Positions 23,090-34,515 of a DNA stretch of 64,000 nucleotides are shown piece after piece; within the stretch, counting starts at the first letter, position 1; every line of letters starts with the position of its first letter. The DNA is from Brachionus plicatilis. Taxonomy: Eukaryota; Rotifera; Eurotatoria; Ploima; Brachionidae. The translations under genes and the position numbers were made by a program. The notes under the pieces were generated by a model. It made no database searches and was not told the DNA's origin. It saw only the letters and a list, made by a program, of their open reading frames with translations. Location: contig QEOQ01000192.1 in assembly GCA_010279815.1 (NCBI GenBank), forward strand, positions 292,492-356,491, written 5' to 3'.

Positions 23090-23599
23090 ATGAGAAAATC
23101 CAAGCAAGTTGGTAAAGAAGCGAAAAAGGAAACTGGTCCAGTGGCTTCAAGCTCGAGCAATGATAATTATATGGATATTAACGTAGATGATCTAGAGCCA
23201 TTGAGTGATACTACAGATTTTAAAAGTTTACTTACCCAGTCGTTTGATATATCTAAAACATTGGTGAAAAATGTCGGCCAGCTAAAAACAAGCCACGATT
23301 TGTTTGATTTGGATGCACATAAGCTATGTCTTTCCCTCAAGTGTAAAGGATTTTATAAAAATTTTCTAGATGACCAAGATTTTGAGATAAATAATTATTT
23401 TAATCAAAATTTAATCGAGTTGTTTGATTCAAAAGAAAAAAAAAGCAGAGAAAAATTTTTTGATTCTCAATTGAAAAACTTAAAAGCTGATCAAGATGAG
23501 TCGAATATCCAAGCAAATGCTAAAGAAGAAATTGCTCTCAAGTCAATAGAGATCAAGGAACAAAATATTGAAGACTGGTTAGATGAATTAATTGACTAA
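23090..23599 (+). CDS. Aven-like protein (169 aa, single exon)
   Basis: Starts MRKSKQVGKEAKKE and ends in the acidic tail EDWLDELID before TAA. The tail EDWLD-hydrophobic at the very C terminus, together with a central TDFKSLLTQS and a FDLDAHKLCLSLK helix, resembles the animal apoptosis/DNA-damage regulator Aven (ATM activation, caspase inhibition in vertebrates), whose C terminus I recall as EDWLDSM-like. The overall match is weak and no catalytic motif exists, so treat the name as a hypothesis. Lys/Glu-rich, no signal peptide. Preceded by an acceptor-like TTTTTTTTAG ending at 23060. Last gene of the candidate operon; the gap to the next feature (a tRNA) is 111 bp. Confidence 0.5.
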   Translation: MRKSKQVGKEAKKETGPVASSSSNDNYMDINVDDLEPLSDTTDFKSLLTQSFDISKTLVKNVGQLKTSHDLFDLDAHKLCLSLKCKGFYKNFLDDQDFEINNYFNQNLIELFDSKEKKSREKFFDSQLKNLKADQDESNIQANAKEEIALKSIEIKEQNIEDWLDELID

Positions 23600-23710
23600 A
23601 ATTTTTATAAGATCTCTTTTGAATATTAAGTTTGTTTTTTATTTTAAAAAATAAATTAAACTTATTGAAATTTTAAAATATTCTATTTTAATGAAATGTA
23701 AGAAGTACAG

Positions 23711-23782
23711 TCCCATATGGTCTAGTGGTTAGGATTCCTGCCTTTCACGCAGGCGGCCCGGGTTCAATTCCCGGTGTGGGAA
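23711..23782 (+). tRNA. tRNA-Glu (anticodon UUC)
   Basis: Cloverleaf folds cleanly: acceptor stem TCCCATA/TGTGGGA, D arm with GGTCTAGTGGTTAGGA, anticodon stem CCTGC/GCAGG with loop CTTTCAC (anticodon TTC at 23744-23746), and T arm with GGTTCAATTCC (B box). A T6 run just downstream (23786-23791) is a pol III terminator. No intron. Confidence 0.97.
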
Positions 23783-23791
23783 AATTTTTTC

Positions 23792-24457
23792 AGATAATTA
23801 TTTCGATTACCATTGTCTCTTGTTCGATATTGCAGCCTCATAAACCGAAACTAATTTTTAGTGCACATAACCAACATCATCTCACCCACGTTAAAACACT
23901 CTTAACTTACACTTTATCCTCTAAAGATGCGTTTTAAACCTTGAGTCCGTATTAAAATCGAGTTTTATAAGGTTAATGCGTGATTGAAATTTTTCGGTAA
24001 AATAAAAATAAAATTATTATTTTTCCAATTTTTTTTAAATTCAATTTAGAGCGCTGGATTAAATTTAGGATCAAAAAAAAAATATTTTTTACAAAAATTT
24101 CAAGCTTAAATGCCGCATTTAATTTTAAAACTTAGATTTAAATTAAGGTCTTTTAATGAATTTTTTAATAAGTTTAAAATTGACCCTAAAACACACTAGC
24201 AATCAAGTTTTAAAATTCCTATAAATTACTTTATTTTAGAAAATAACACGCATGTTAAGTACTTTGAAATCTTATTTGTAATTGTATCTATATCTCAGAA
24301 TTAGAATAAATTGGTAAATTTAAACAAAAGCAAAGTGAGTAGAAATTTTTAAGTATTTGGGATCTATGAGATTTACTAAGCTAAATATGTATTTGACGGT
24401 TTTAAGGAATTAAAATTAAAAAATTACGTTCTTACACCAGGTTTTTGATTTCATGAG
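23792..24457. other. AT-rich spacer, no gene seen
   Basis: No coding-like segment, RNA fold or transposon end recognised downstream of the tRNA. Confidence 0.5.
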
Positions 24458-24575
24458 TTTCCTTTTGATGAAATCAAAAAAACTCTAGATGAACTACCCT
24501 CTTCTAGCCCACCAGGTTTTGTAGGTATTCATCCAAAAATGTTATTTTTCAAAAGACGAATAATTAAACTTGGTA
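24458..24575 (+). pseudogene. Reverse-transcriptase-like fragment (LINE fingers region)
   Basis: The frame reads FPFDEIKKTLDELPSSS then PPGFVGIHPKMLFF. The spacing EI...L..L..SS.PG..GI.P.ML is that of the region just before the palm of non-LTR reverse transcriptases (usually SPG.DGI). No start and no extension to the catalytic motifs, so a relic. A small host exon spliced to the segment at 24656 cannot be excluded. Confidence 0.45.
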
Positions 24576-24655
24576 AAATTTATCATTTCTCAATTTTTAA
24601 ATTATTTAAATTCAAATTTGAAGTTGATAACTTGATATCTATAATTTTTTTTCAG

Positions 24656-24824
24656 AATTATCTTCAATATTGGAAAGAGCGATAGAAATCTAAACAAAGA
24701 ACTCTTGAAAGAAGTCGATTTGGACAATTTAACGTCAAAAATTCAAAGACATTTACTGAATGTCGATCATTACTTAAGAAAGCTAATTCATGGTTACGTT
24801 CTATATAAGCCAAATAAAAGCTAA
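24656..24824 (+). pseudogene. Coding-like terminal exon or relic
   Basis: After a good acceptor (TTTTTTTTCAG ending at 24655) a frame of 55 codons runs to TAA at 24822-24824. It is Lys/Leu/Asp-rich (NKELLKEVDLDNL, HLLNVDHYLRKL) with less AT-biased codon use than the flank. I recognise no family. No in-phase donor from the upstream RT-like fragment gives this frame: phase 1 leads to a stop after 14 codons. It may therefore be an orphan last exon. Confidence 0.3.
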
Positions 24825-27800
24825 ATATATTTCAAGATAAATAAACGAAGAACGAATTTAGGAAAACCATTTTTTACCATAAAATAATATGATAAACAAT
24901 TTAAAAGCTGGTTTATGAGCTTCCTAAATTTTAGCAGTTTTCATTTAAGTCTTTTACTTTTTTTAAGTATAAAATTTTTTTTTTTTCCTTAATTTTACAG
25001 CATCCTTTAATAGGACTAATTTTTAAAAAGATCAATTCAGGGATTTTTAATCAATTAATCATTCAATAAATAATTGACTTTAACTTTCATCAATTATTCG
25101 TAAGTTTTTTAAAATTAACAAAAGGTATAAATTTTATTTTAAGAATTTTTTTTAATTCTTTAAAATAAAATTTACAAATATTTACAAAACTTCACAATTT
25201 ATTAAAAAATAAAAATGAAAATATCTAAAGAGAATATATATATAATTTTAGTGTGATTAGAAAATGTTTTTAATTGCAATTTTTTTACAAATAAAAAAAT
25301 AATTTTTTTTGGAAAAAAATAAAATTAGTATATTAAAAGTCAATTCAAATTTAATCAAATTGAAATGAAATGAACTTCTTAAAGGTGATTAGAAGGCATC
25401 TGCATTTTAAAAATCAAATTTTAAAGATTTATTTAATTTAATAGTTTTTTATTTTGTTATTTTTAGTAAATATCTTTTGTCAAAGGATTTTTTTTCTCTA
25501 TTTAAAAAAAATAAAAATATAATTGTCATTTTTGAACAAAATTTTTTTAGATTCTCCATTGAATTTTATTTCAATTGAGAATTTTGATTCTGAATTCAAG
25601 AGAATTGGTTTAGCAAAATCGTTTAATTCTAATTTATTCTAATATTAAAGAATAGATTTTCAAAAGAGTGAGCCCAGTTTTAACTTTAATATTTTTATCC
25701 TAAATGATAAAAGAGCTTTAATATTTTGAAACGGCATAGTTTTTCATTAGTAGATAATTGTTTTTTTCAGAAGATAATTTTATTTTAAAAAAAAGATAAT
25801 TTAATGAAAAGATAAATGTTTTTGTTAGTAGATTTTCACCTTTTTCGGTAGATAATTATTTTGTTACGAAGATAATTGNNNNNNNNNNNNNNNNNNNNNN
25901 NNNNNNNNNNNNNNNNNNNNNNNNNNNNNNNNNNNNNNNAATTTATTTACTTTAAAAATCATTTTATCGTCATATCATTTGAAAAAGAATTAATTTTACT
26001 AAAAAATTTTGAATCTCGGTCCAAGCTTTAAATACTTACATAACTATCAATTTCTCAATTTCTGAGCTAAATAAATAGACCAGACGTTATATTATTTGAA
26101 AATTCCTTTAAATAATAATTAGAAAATGAATTTTGTAAAAAAAATCACTTTTTACCTGTAAATGTGTTCTGATTTTTCTTAAATAGAAAAAGTTAAGTCT
26201 TAAGGATTTTTGAATTTTGAAAAAATTATCTACTGATTTTTAATGTGATTTTAAAATCATTCCGAAGATCGAAAAATATGATATGAATAATCAGGATTAA
26301 TTGAATCGTTCAAAAGATCTTTTACTTGGGTCGTTGAAAAAAGTCTGATAATAAATCATGTATAAATTGAATTTTAATTATTGGGAAAATTCGGCCTGAT
26401 TTGACCCAAAATCAATAATTTAGAATATATTTACATATCTCGACGGATTTGGAAAAATTTACAAAATCAATGATTAATTTAATAAAATTTGTCAAAACTG
26501 ACAGATAAGAAAATAAATTTAATTTATATAAAAAGACAAGTGTTGGTATCAAATTATGTTTGCCTAAACTAAAACTTGAGAAAATTATGCTAAACGGTTA
26601 TTTTAAAAAATTAAAATCTATCAAAAACATTGCTTTTTATAAAATTATTTTTATAATTAAATTCAAGTGTTTTTTTAAGAGAACTTGCAAAACAAATTTT
26701 ATTTATCAGTGGCATAGATGGTTTATTAGTCGCTAGTTGCATAACTAGCATAATTTACCATAGTCAATTACTCATGCTGATTAAAAAATTTACAGATAAA
26801 AAAGCTCGAAGTTTCTATTTTGAAGGTAAAATCTGTAAATATTCAAAAAGTAGTATTTTCTTAAATTTTAAGTGATAAGCTGATTTTACGAAAAAATTAA
26901 ATATTTAGGGAAATTATCAGACCTTCATTAAATATTCATTAGTTGTGTGCATCACATAAAAGGCTCGTTTTTCAGTATAAAAAAGATGCTATTAAAAGCA
27001 GAATATTTCATTTCTCTTCTATATACCATAAGCAATGGTCTAGTCTTTCGGAATATGAAATAAATTAGCTTATAAAATGATCTTTATTAAACTAATTTTG
27101 ATTATCAGTTTTTGAAAAGTTAACCTTTAATCTAAGTTTTCTATTTCCTATTTTTTTCCGATTGCTAGTATATATGAATCTGTTTATTTTGCGATAAAAT
27201 CTTGCTGTTTTTTTCATCTTTCCGAACTTTTAAGCTAAATACAACACCAAAAATGAGTTATTGATAAATAAAATAAATTTGTCAGATTTTTTTTTGATTA
27301 AAATTGGACAGTTTAGAGTATATTATATTTCTGAAAAATAATTTTAATTTCATTTTAAATTTAAATAATTTACTCTAAGTTTTAAATGCGATTTCTGTAA
27401 ATTAATCATAGCCAAAATTTATTGTTAAATAATTGGTATGAACCATAAAATTAAAATTACTTTTGTCATTCCCATAAAAGAATAGTAAATTATTTTGTAA
27501 TATTTATTTATGAAAAACTATAAATAAGATTTGGACAAAATAAATAATATTCTTGTTAGTTTACAGATTTTAATCAGATCACTGCGAAACCGTATAGGGC
27601 TCAAATTGTTGAGGCAATTTTATGACGAAATTCGAGAATAAGTCTACTAGAATTTATTTTGAATTTTTTTCTATTTCAATAATATTTTTTCAATTAATGG
27701 ATTTCATAAAAAAGACTGTGTTTTTTTTTATTATTAATTTTAAGATTTTTAATATTTTTTTGTCGTATCAAGTGATAAAAATACTAAGATTTTTTAAAAT

Positions 27801-30234
27801 CTTGAATAATATAAAATAAAAAGTTTTGTAACATTTCGATTTAATCTAGTCTACTAGATTAAGAATAAAAACCAAAATTTTCAAATTGGAAGATTTGATC
27901 AGCTATTTAAGCTGATGTTTATGTATTATGATCGAATGTATCAATATTTTTAAATAACACATATAATAAATTGAAAAAATCGAATCGTAATCCCTTTGAG
28001 GTTTTCTAGAACTAAATTATTACAATTTAAAGAAATTAGAAAAACTTGTATTTAAGGTAAAAGGAAATTTCTGAATTTCTGATTTTTTTTTGAATAAGGA
28101 AAAAAAATTGCAGGAATGTTAGGTTTATACTAAAACGAAAATATTTAAAAAAGATAATTAAATAAAAAGTTTAAAAGGTAATTTTTTATAAAAATTGGTA
28201 AATATTCTCATTAATACAGGTTAAAAAATTCAAAATATGTCAAAAATCATCGAAATTCTGTATTTTGTTGGAATTTTTAATTTAATTTTAAAATTTACAT
28301 TAATTCTGATACAATTTTTATTCTTAATTTACGAAAATTTACCGTGTAATTACGCAATTTCACGAAAATTTTGCAAAAAATAGAAAACGACAGCATTTCA
28401 CATAAAACGGCACATCATTTTTGCATTAATAATAAAATTAAAAGGCTAATTTTTGGGCAAATTGAAGTTTGAGATCAAGATCAAAAGATCAAAATATAAA
28501 TTGTAATATTTTTTTTTTAATTATAGAGAAAAAAATTTTTTTCCTAAGCTATTACATGACATGTTGTGTCAAGTTTATTTTCATATTTAAAATTTTAAAA
28601 TATGCCTTTTTATTGAACTTTAATAGGTTTAAATTTTTTAATTGATTTTAATAAATTTTACTTTTATAGACTAAAAAATTTAATGTTTAAAAATTCATAA
28701 TTTTTTTCATAATTCATAAGTGGGAAAATAAAATTATTTTAGTTTGAATGAATGAATTTTGAAGTTATAATTCTGAATTAACTTAAACTTAATTATTTAA
28801 ATTATTTTTTTTTTGTTAAAAATATTAAATATCTATAATTTTGAGGTAAATTTGATAGAGAACCATTATTAGACATAACATGTCTAGTAATGTTTAGTAT
28901 TTATCTCTTAAAAATTATCAAAATTATTAGATTAATTAAGTATTTAAATTTTAGATGATCGTTTTGATCTTAAAATTTGATCTGAAACTTCAATTGGCCA
29001 ATTTTTGAGTTATTTGTTAGATATTTCTTGAGTGCAGCAAATTGAAAAAAAGTACGACCTTTGGAATTTTTTTTTGATCCTCATAATTCAGATTTTCTTA
29101 ATATAGTTATCTAATTGAAATACATTTTCAGAAAATATATTGAACAACACATCCTAGTCTAAGACTTTTGGTATTAATTGATATTATTATTATTATCTGT
29201 TAGGTTCTGACGCCAAAAAAATTAATCATTCTCATTATAACATAGTGAATTTTAGAAAAAAAATCCCAAAATCGATTCTTTTAATCTCATCAGCTCATAC
29301 AACTAGTATCGTATCTTGGAATTTTAGCCTCTGCAAAATATTCAAACTAAAAAATGTACACACATTAAAGTAAATAATGCCTTCATTGCAGATTATTTAC
29401 AGTGGCTAGATATAGCTTCTGGAACATTGATTATATCAGCTGATAAAATATACAGAATCAATTAATGTTAGAAAAATTGTTATTGAGTTTTTTAATTTTT
29501 TTTCTAAAATTTACTTTCAGATCGAATTCCTAATTTTCATTTTTTTTTCGTTATTATAAGCTTTAATAAACCCGCTTATCTATTTCAATTATACATTTTT
29601 TGAACTGAAAATTTACTAATAAGAAATTATTATCGACATTAAGAAATTAAAGTCGTATATATTATAAAATGTTCAAAATGTAATGTTTTCTATAAAGGTG
29701 AATTAAGTAAAAAAGCTAAAAAAAAGAATTGGATAGCATCTTTATAGCATGAATCAATTTAGACAAATATCAGAAAAACATTAAGTAATTTTGGCAGGTT
29801 TTCTGAAGTATCAATTCACTATAATAGTTTAAATCATTCAGACGATCATTTTAAGTTTTAAATTATAAAATCAAATACACATGATAGAATTTAAAAGAAT
29901 ATCAACATAAACTGAGTTAATAAAATTTTTTTAAAGTTTCAAATTCCTATTTTAAATAAAAAAAATACCAAAAATTGACGTTTGATTTTTTTAGATACCA
30001 TATTTTATAATTTTGGTTCTAATTTATTTCAAATTGTTGTTTTCAAAAAAAAATCAGTAAAAATGTCTAATATTAACCAGAAAATTTTCATAAAATAAAA
30101 TGCTAAAGTTAGTTGAGTCTTTTTGAATTGAATCTTTATAACTGATTGGTATCCTTATATCTAATAATATATAAATTTTCTTGATTAAATGATTATTAAT
30201 TTTCACTTCTAAAAGTAAACAATAAAATTGTTTT
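24825..30234. other. Gene desert
   Basis: More than 5 kb of A/T-rich DNA including a gap. Short repeats of GTAGATAATT type flank the gap at 25740-25878. ACGAAAATTTACCGTGTAATTACG-like motifs at 28330-28385 resemble the interior of the TA-flanked element at 44204. No supported genes. Confidence 0.5.
25879..25939. other. Assembly gap (61 N)
   Basis: Run of N within AGATAATT-type repeats, probably a repeat-collapse gap. Confidence 1.
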
Positions 30235-30790
30235 TTAAAACTGTTTGTATTTAAACTTTGCAAAAATTTGAATATTTTCCATGGTAGTTTTAGAAATTAT
30301 TGAAAGAATAAAAAAAGAAAGCTCTTTAATCGATCCAATTAAGGATCTAAAAAATTTTATTTGTGTTTTTTTATTTAGCTTCCATGACTTTTGTGAAAGA
30401 ATCATTACAATGTTCAATCTCTGTGCACATTTTTCTTTTATCCTTTCTATCTAAAGTTCAGGTTTTGGGCTAAAACGCAGCCTAAAAAAATAACTTTTTT
30501 AGCCTGCGGTACTGATTGATTACTCATTGATAGATTGAGGAAATTATTTCCTCTTTTACCTCTCGAAAAGACGATGTATTTACATTTTGAAACTTCTATT
30601 TTTAGCCTCCATTTGTATAGCCAATATTCCAATTCATTGAGGTAGTTTTGTATCTCTTTACTTATTCTTTTATGGCCTTTCTTATAAGTGAGAATTGTAG
30701 CTAGATCGTCTGTAAATAATGTAGAATAAGTAAGATTCTGCTTATTATTAGTAGGTAGGTCGTTAATGAAAATAGTAAAAACAAAACAGT
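30235..30790 (-). mobile_element. LINE relic, reverse transcriptase palm/thumb
   Basis: On the minus strand, FINDLPTNN leads to FTDDLATIL (motif C, normally FADD, here with Thr), then LEYWLYKWRLKIEVSKCKY, FLGCVLAQNL and, after a frame break near 30420, SQKSWKLNKK and SLIGSI. The same block order is seen in the copy at 35591-36584. Truncated at both ends and dead. Confidence 0.8.
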
Positions 30791-31320
30791 TTGTAGTTAG
30801 CTAACTTTTTTAACACTGAGTAACTTTTATTAAAATTAGACATTATTTTTTTACATGTTGGTTAGGTCTCAAAATACAACAATAAATTGATCAGAAAAGT
30901 TTGTATTTAAGTAAATAAAATTTAAAAACAACATTTAAAGTATTTAAGTAATTAAAAAATAAAAAATTTTTATTATCGAATATTTTTACAAAGTGAATAT
31001 TTGGTTCAATTTTTGCTTCAGTGGAGGTCATAAATGCTCGGAAAGCGTTAAAATAAAGTATCACTTCAATATCGTGAATTATTACCAGATCAAATTAACA
31101 AAATTAAAATTAAAAAAAAATTGCTCAACCTTTTACTCATCTTTATTGAATTAAGTAAATATTTCTTCCAAATAGTAATATTTATTCTATTAGAGGCATA
31201 GTGATCTATGTGATCAATAATCCCAAATTGCATTAGAAAAATACATAATAATTTTGTGATGGCAAATTAGACATGAGCAAAAAAATTAAACTAATGTATT
31301 TTGATTTTTTATTGTATTTT

Positions 31321-31600
31321 TTATTCTGAAAGAGCTTAAACTCGGTATATAAAAAAAATAATAATAATTATTCCACTGTCAATTTTCACAGTCACTTATT
31401 GACCTTAAATAATTGTAATATTTTTTGAAAGAATTCTCCAAAGTTAATGTTTTGAACCTCAAGAACGGTTTAAAGTGAGCTAATTTTTTTAACGATGGAA
31501 TTTTTTTTAATATTAAAATGAGATTAAGATATTAAATGTTTTTTTTATTATTATTCCGAAAGAGCTTTAGCTCGGTACAAAAAACAAATAATTAGAAAAA
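31321..31600 (+). repeat. Two LINE 3'-tail-like units 230 bp apart
   Basis: GAAAGAGCTTAAACTCGGTA at about 31327 and GAAAGAGCTTTAGCTCGGTA at about 31557 are each followed by an A-rich tail with AAATAAT repeats and then by related sequence (TTCCACT.TCAATTTT). Because flanking sequence repeats too, this looks like duplication of a segment holding a solo LINE 3' end rather than two insertions. Confidence 0.55.
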
Positions 31601-32449
31601 TAAAAACTAAAATTTCCACTCTCAATTTTAAGTGACTCTGAAAATTGAGGTCCTACTAAAATACTGACCCCAGTTTTTTAAAATTTTCTGACTCTCATTT
31701 TTTTGGCAAAGCAAAAATATTTTTAAAAATTTTAATATATCATTAAGTTTGAATTTTTGTCTATTTTTTGAAAATTAAACTCATTTTTTTCCAGGGAGTA
31801 TAGTTTTTGTGATATTTTGATTAAAATTAAAGAGCTAATTAAATTTGAAATCGGATTTAAAAATCTTAATACGATATACCAATCGATCAAGAATTTTCTA
31901 AACTTTTTGACTTTTAAAAATATTATTGCTTTGCCAAAAAAATGGGGTCATAAAATTTTAAAAAATTGGATTTGCCGTTGCTATGCAATATTTGCCGTTC
32001 TCTTATGTGAATTAGGCGGCTCAATGAATAATTAGCCGTTCCATTACCCAAGTGGCACCTTTTTAGACACCTCTTTAGCTAATCTATCCAATTCTAAAGT
32101 TAAAATTTCCCTTTAGTGTATATTAAAGCGAAATTTAAAGGAATTGTGCAAAGTTAAGTTTTTTAATTGTTATGGGTAACAGAAAGTTAGCTCACTTTTT
32201 TGAGACTAAGATTTTTCAAAAACTAACATAAAAAATGTTCGATTAATGTGATCGAGGGTTGACCACCAGACAAAGACAAACTTTCGGTCACCATCGACCA
32301 AAAAGTGGATGTGTTAGCAGATGTGATCTGAATAATCACAAGACTAATGAAATCAAAATGACAACGATACTCAATCCAAAATTGAAAATGAATCATATTC
32401 TAAGCAAACATTTTACCAAAGTTAGTTAGAGCATACGCAGACTGAACAC

Positions 32450-32741
32450 TGGAGCCTGGCTGTGTGCATTCTTTTCTCTTTTTCTGCGAGCTCTGCTGCG
32501 CAAAAATCGCGCGCATAAACAAACAAAATTTAGATCGAACAAAAAGAGAAATAGAACGAGAAGAAGACGAGCCAGCCTTGCTTCTCAGTCGTTAGCATAA
32601 AAAATGCTGCCTATTCTGTTATCATATTTATAATATTGTTGAACTGTTTGCTCACAAGTTGAATGCAGCTAACAAATAATTAATTCATCCAGACTAACTA
32701 AACCAGATAGGGCTTCTAAACGAGAGCTTTTTCTAATTTAG
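32450..32741 (+). promoter_or_regulatory. Putative Rab8 promoter/5' leader
   Basis: GC content rises here (CGCGCGC, GAGCTCTGCTGCGC) compared with the preceding desert. A clear acceptor TTTTTCTAATTTAG ends at 32741, directly abutting the ATG. Either a 5' UTR intron or a trans-splice site. Confidence 0.4.
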
Positions 32742-33460
32742 ATGGCCAAAGCGTACGACTACTTGTTCAAACTGCTGCTGATCGGCGACTCGGGCGTCGG
32801 CAAGACCTGCGTGCTCTTCCGCTTCGCCGAAGACCAGTACAACGCCACGTTCATCAGCACCATAGGCATAGACTTCAAGATCCGCACCATCGAGCTGGAC
32901 GGCAAGAAGATCAAGCTGCAAATTTGGGACACGGCCGGCCAGGAGCGCTTTCGCACCATAACCACCGCGTACTACCGGGGCGCCATGGGCATCCTGCTCG
33001 TCTACGACATCACGTCCGAAAAATCGTTCGACTCGATCCGAAACTGGATCCGCAACATCGAGGAGCACGCGTCCGCCGATGTAGAGCGAATGCTCATCGG
33101 AAACAAGTGCGACATGAACGACCGGAGACAAGTGAGCAAGGAGAGGGGCGAAAAGCTCGCCATCGAGTACGGCATGAAGTTCATAGAGACCAGTGCCAAG
33201 CTCAACGAGAATATTGAAACCGCGTTCTTCACTCTCGCCAGGGATATCAAGGCCAAGACCGAAAAGAGACTTGTGAGACTTTTTTTTCGTTTAGTTGTTT
33301 TTTAGAGAGGATTTTGGAAAATTTTTATTTTTTTTTTTTTCAGAATCAGAACAAGCCTGGAACGACCGGTCAAAATGGAACCGGGTCCAATACCAAGATA
33401 AAGGCCAATTCGGGCGTCTCGTTGAAAACGAGCTTTTTTTCCAAGTGTACAATTTTATAA
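32742..33460 (+). CDS. Rab8: Rab8 small GTPase (2 exons)
   Basis: Exons 32742-33272 and 33344-33460 (71-bp intron) give 215 residues. Regulates polarised and ciliary membrane traffic from the trans-Golgi/recycling endosome. It starts [22 protein letters not shown] (P-loop residues 15-22). Switch I contains [16 protein letters not shown], switch [21 protein letters not shown], then GNKCD and ETSAK. These Rab-family boxes and the N terminus are nearly identical to vertebrate Rab8 over the first 175 residues. The hypervariable tail is encoded by exon 2 and ends FFSKCTIL, a CaaL box for geranylgeranylation, as in Rab8/Rab10/Rab13. Rab8 versus Rab10/13 was chosen on overall similarity ([25 protein letters not shown]). 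Exon 1 is strongly GC-rich, like the spectrin exon. Confidence 0.93.
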
Positions 33461-33830
33461 ATAAGCGATTGGGTTTTGACGAAACTATGGACTAACGACG
33501 AACAGATCAGTTTTAAAAAAACGTTTCCATTTATTGTTCGATGTGCGTTTTTTTCTTCTTCTTCTTTTTTTTTCTACTTTGGTCGCAGAATTTTTTTTCC
33601 TCAAATTGGTATATTTTTAGACTTGGACTAATAAAAGAAAAAAGAATTTTTTTAAATTTATTTTATTACCGAAAAATTTTAATTAACAAAAATTGGCCTA
33701 AAAATGTTAAATATAACAGAATATTTTTATCAAGAATAAAAGAAGTAAAACTTTTCTTTTTCACTTTGATCCTCATTGATATTTTATTGGTACACTTGAA
33801 CCTTAGAATAACGAACCCTGGTCGTGTAAA

Positions 33831-34178
33831 GTATTGTGAAACTCAAAAACAAATTGAACAAAAATTCTTCTTTTTTTGATGAATTAAAATTAAAGTAAAT
33901 AAAATATTCTAAAAAAATACTGCAACATACTAAGTTGTACCTTTATTAACTAAAATAAAATCATTGTTTTCTTTTTTGTTTTAGTTAGACCAATAATCAA
34001 TTTAAATCCTATTGATATTCTAATTTTTGTCTTATTAAAACATGAGAAAAATTTTTCTAAGTAAAAAAGGTGCAACTAAGTATGTTGCAGTATTTTTTAA
34101 AGTATATTTTACTTTAATTTTAATTCATCAAAAAAGGAAGAATTTTTGTTCCATTTGTTTTTGAATTTCACAATGCCG
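33831..34178. repeat. Long inverted repeat (foldback element)
   Basis: About 114 bp at 33831-33944 and the reverse complement of 34065-34178 are close to 90% alike (shared GAATTAAAATTAAAGTAAA and ATACTGCAACATACT). They enclose a loop of about 120 bp. Near-identical direct repeats lie just outside: CTTAGAATAACGAAC at 33802-33816 and CTTAGAAATAACGAAC at 34190-34205, a possible target duplication. No coding capacity. Confidence 0.75.
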
Positions 34179-34515
34179 TTGTGTGAATTCTTAGAAATAA
34201 CGAACATAAAATTTTTGAAGCCTTCTCACTGATTTCCTGTATAAAATACCTTCAAATAATGGAACAAAAAAAAGGCAAAAATCTTGATGTCCTTCTCTTA
34301 AGGTAGACTTTAATAAGCTAGCATCTGAGCTTGGTCTCAGTCTAAAAGAATTGGAAGTCAGTCAACTCTTTAACATGAGTTTGGAAAAAGGCCTAGTCCC
34401 GAAATCCGGGAAAATAGCAAGTATAACCATGATCCCTAAGAAATCTTCTCATACTCAAGACCCTAATAACTATCGTCCAATTAGTATGACAAATTGTCTT
34501 GGAAAGTTACCTGGA

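Larger units (their letters stand above)
18954..23599 (+). other. Candidate operon of five co-oriented genes
   Basis: Genes at 18978-20378, 20589-21197, 21320-21981, 22190-22967 and 23090-23599 are all on the + strand with gaps of 210, 122, 208 and 122 bp. Each ATG is preceded by a pyrimidine/T-rich tract ending in AG with no matching donor: AG at 18954-18955, 20582-20583, 21277-21278, 22166-22167, 23059-23060, leaving leaders of 22, 5, 41, 22 and 29 nt. This is the layout expected of spliced-leader trans-splicing of a polycistronic transcript, known in rotifers, flatworms and nematodes. Independent promoters with 5' UTR introns remain possible for the first gene but hardly fit the 120-bp gaps. 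Confidence 0.6.

Noticed and set aside
23725..23937. Open frame starting MVRIPAFHAGGPGSI on the + strand
   Set aside because: It overlaps the tRNA-Glu gene; the 'protein' is the tRNA sequence read as codons.
32733..33131. 132-aa minus-strand frame over Rab8 exon 1
   Set aside because: Antisense shadow of a GC-rich conserved exon; the + strand has full Rab8 motifs.
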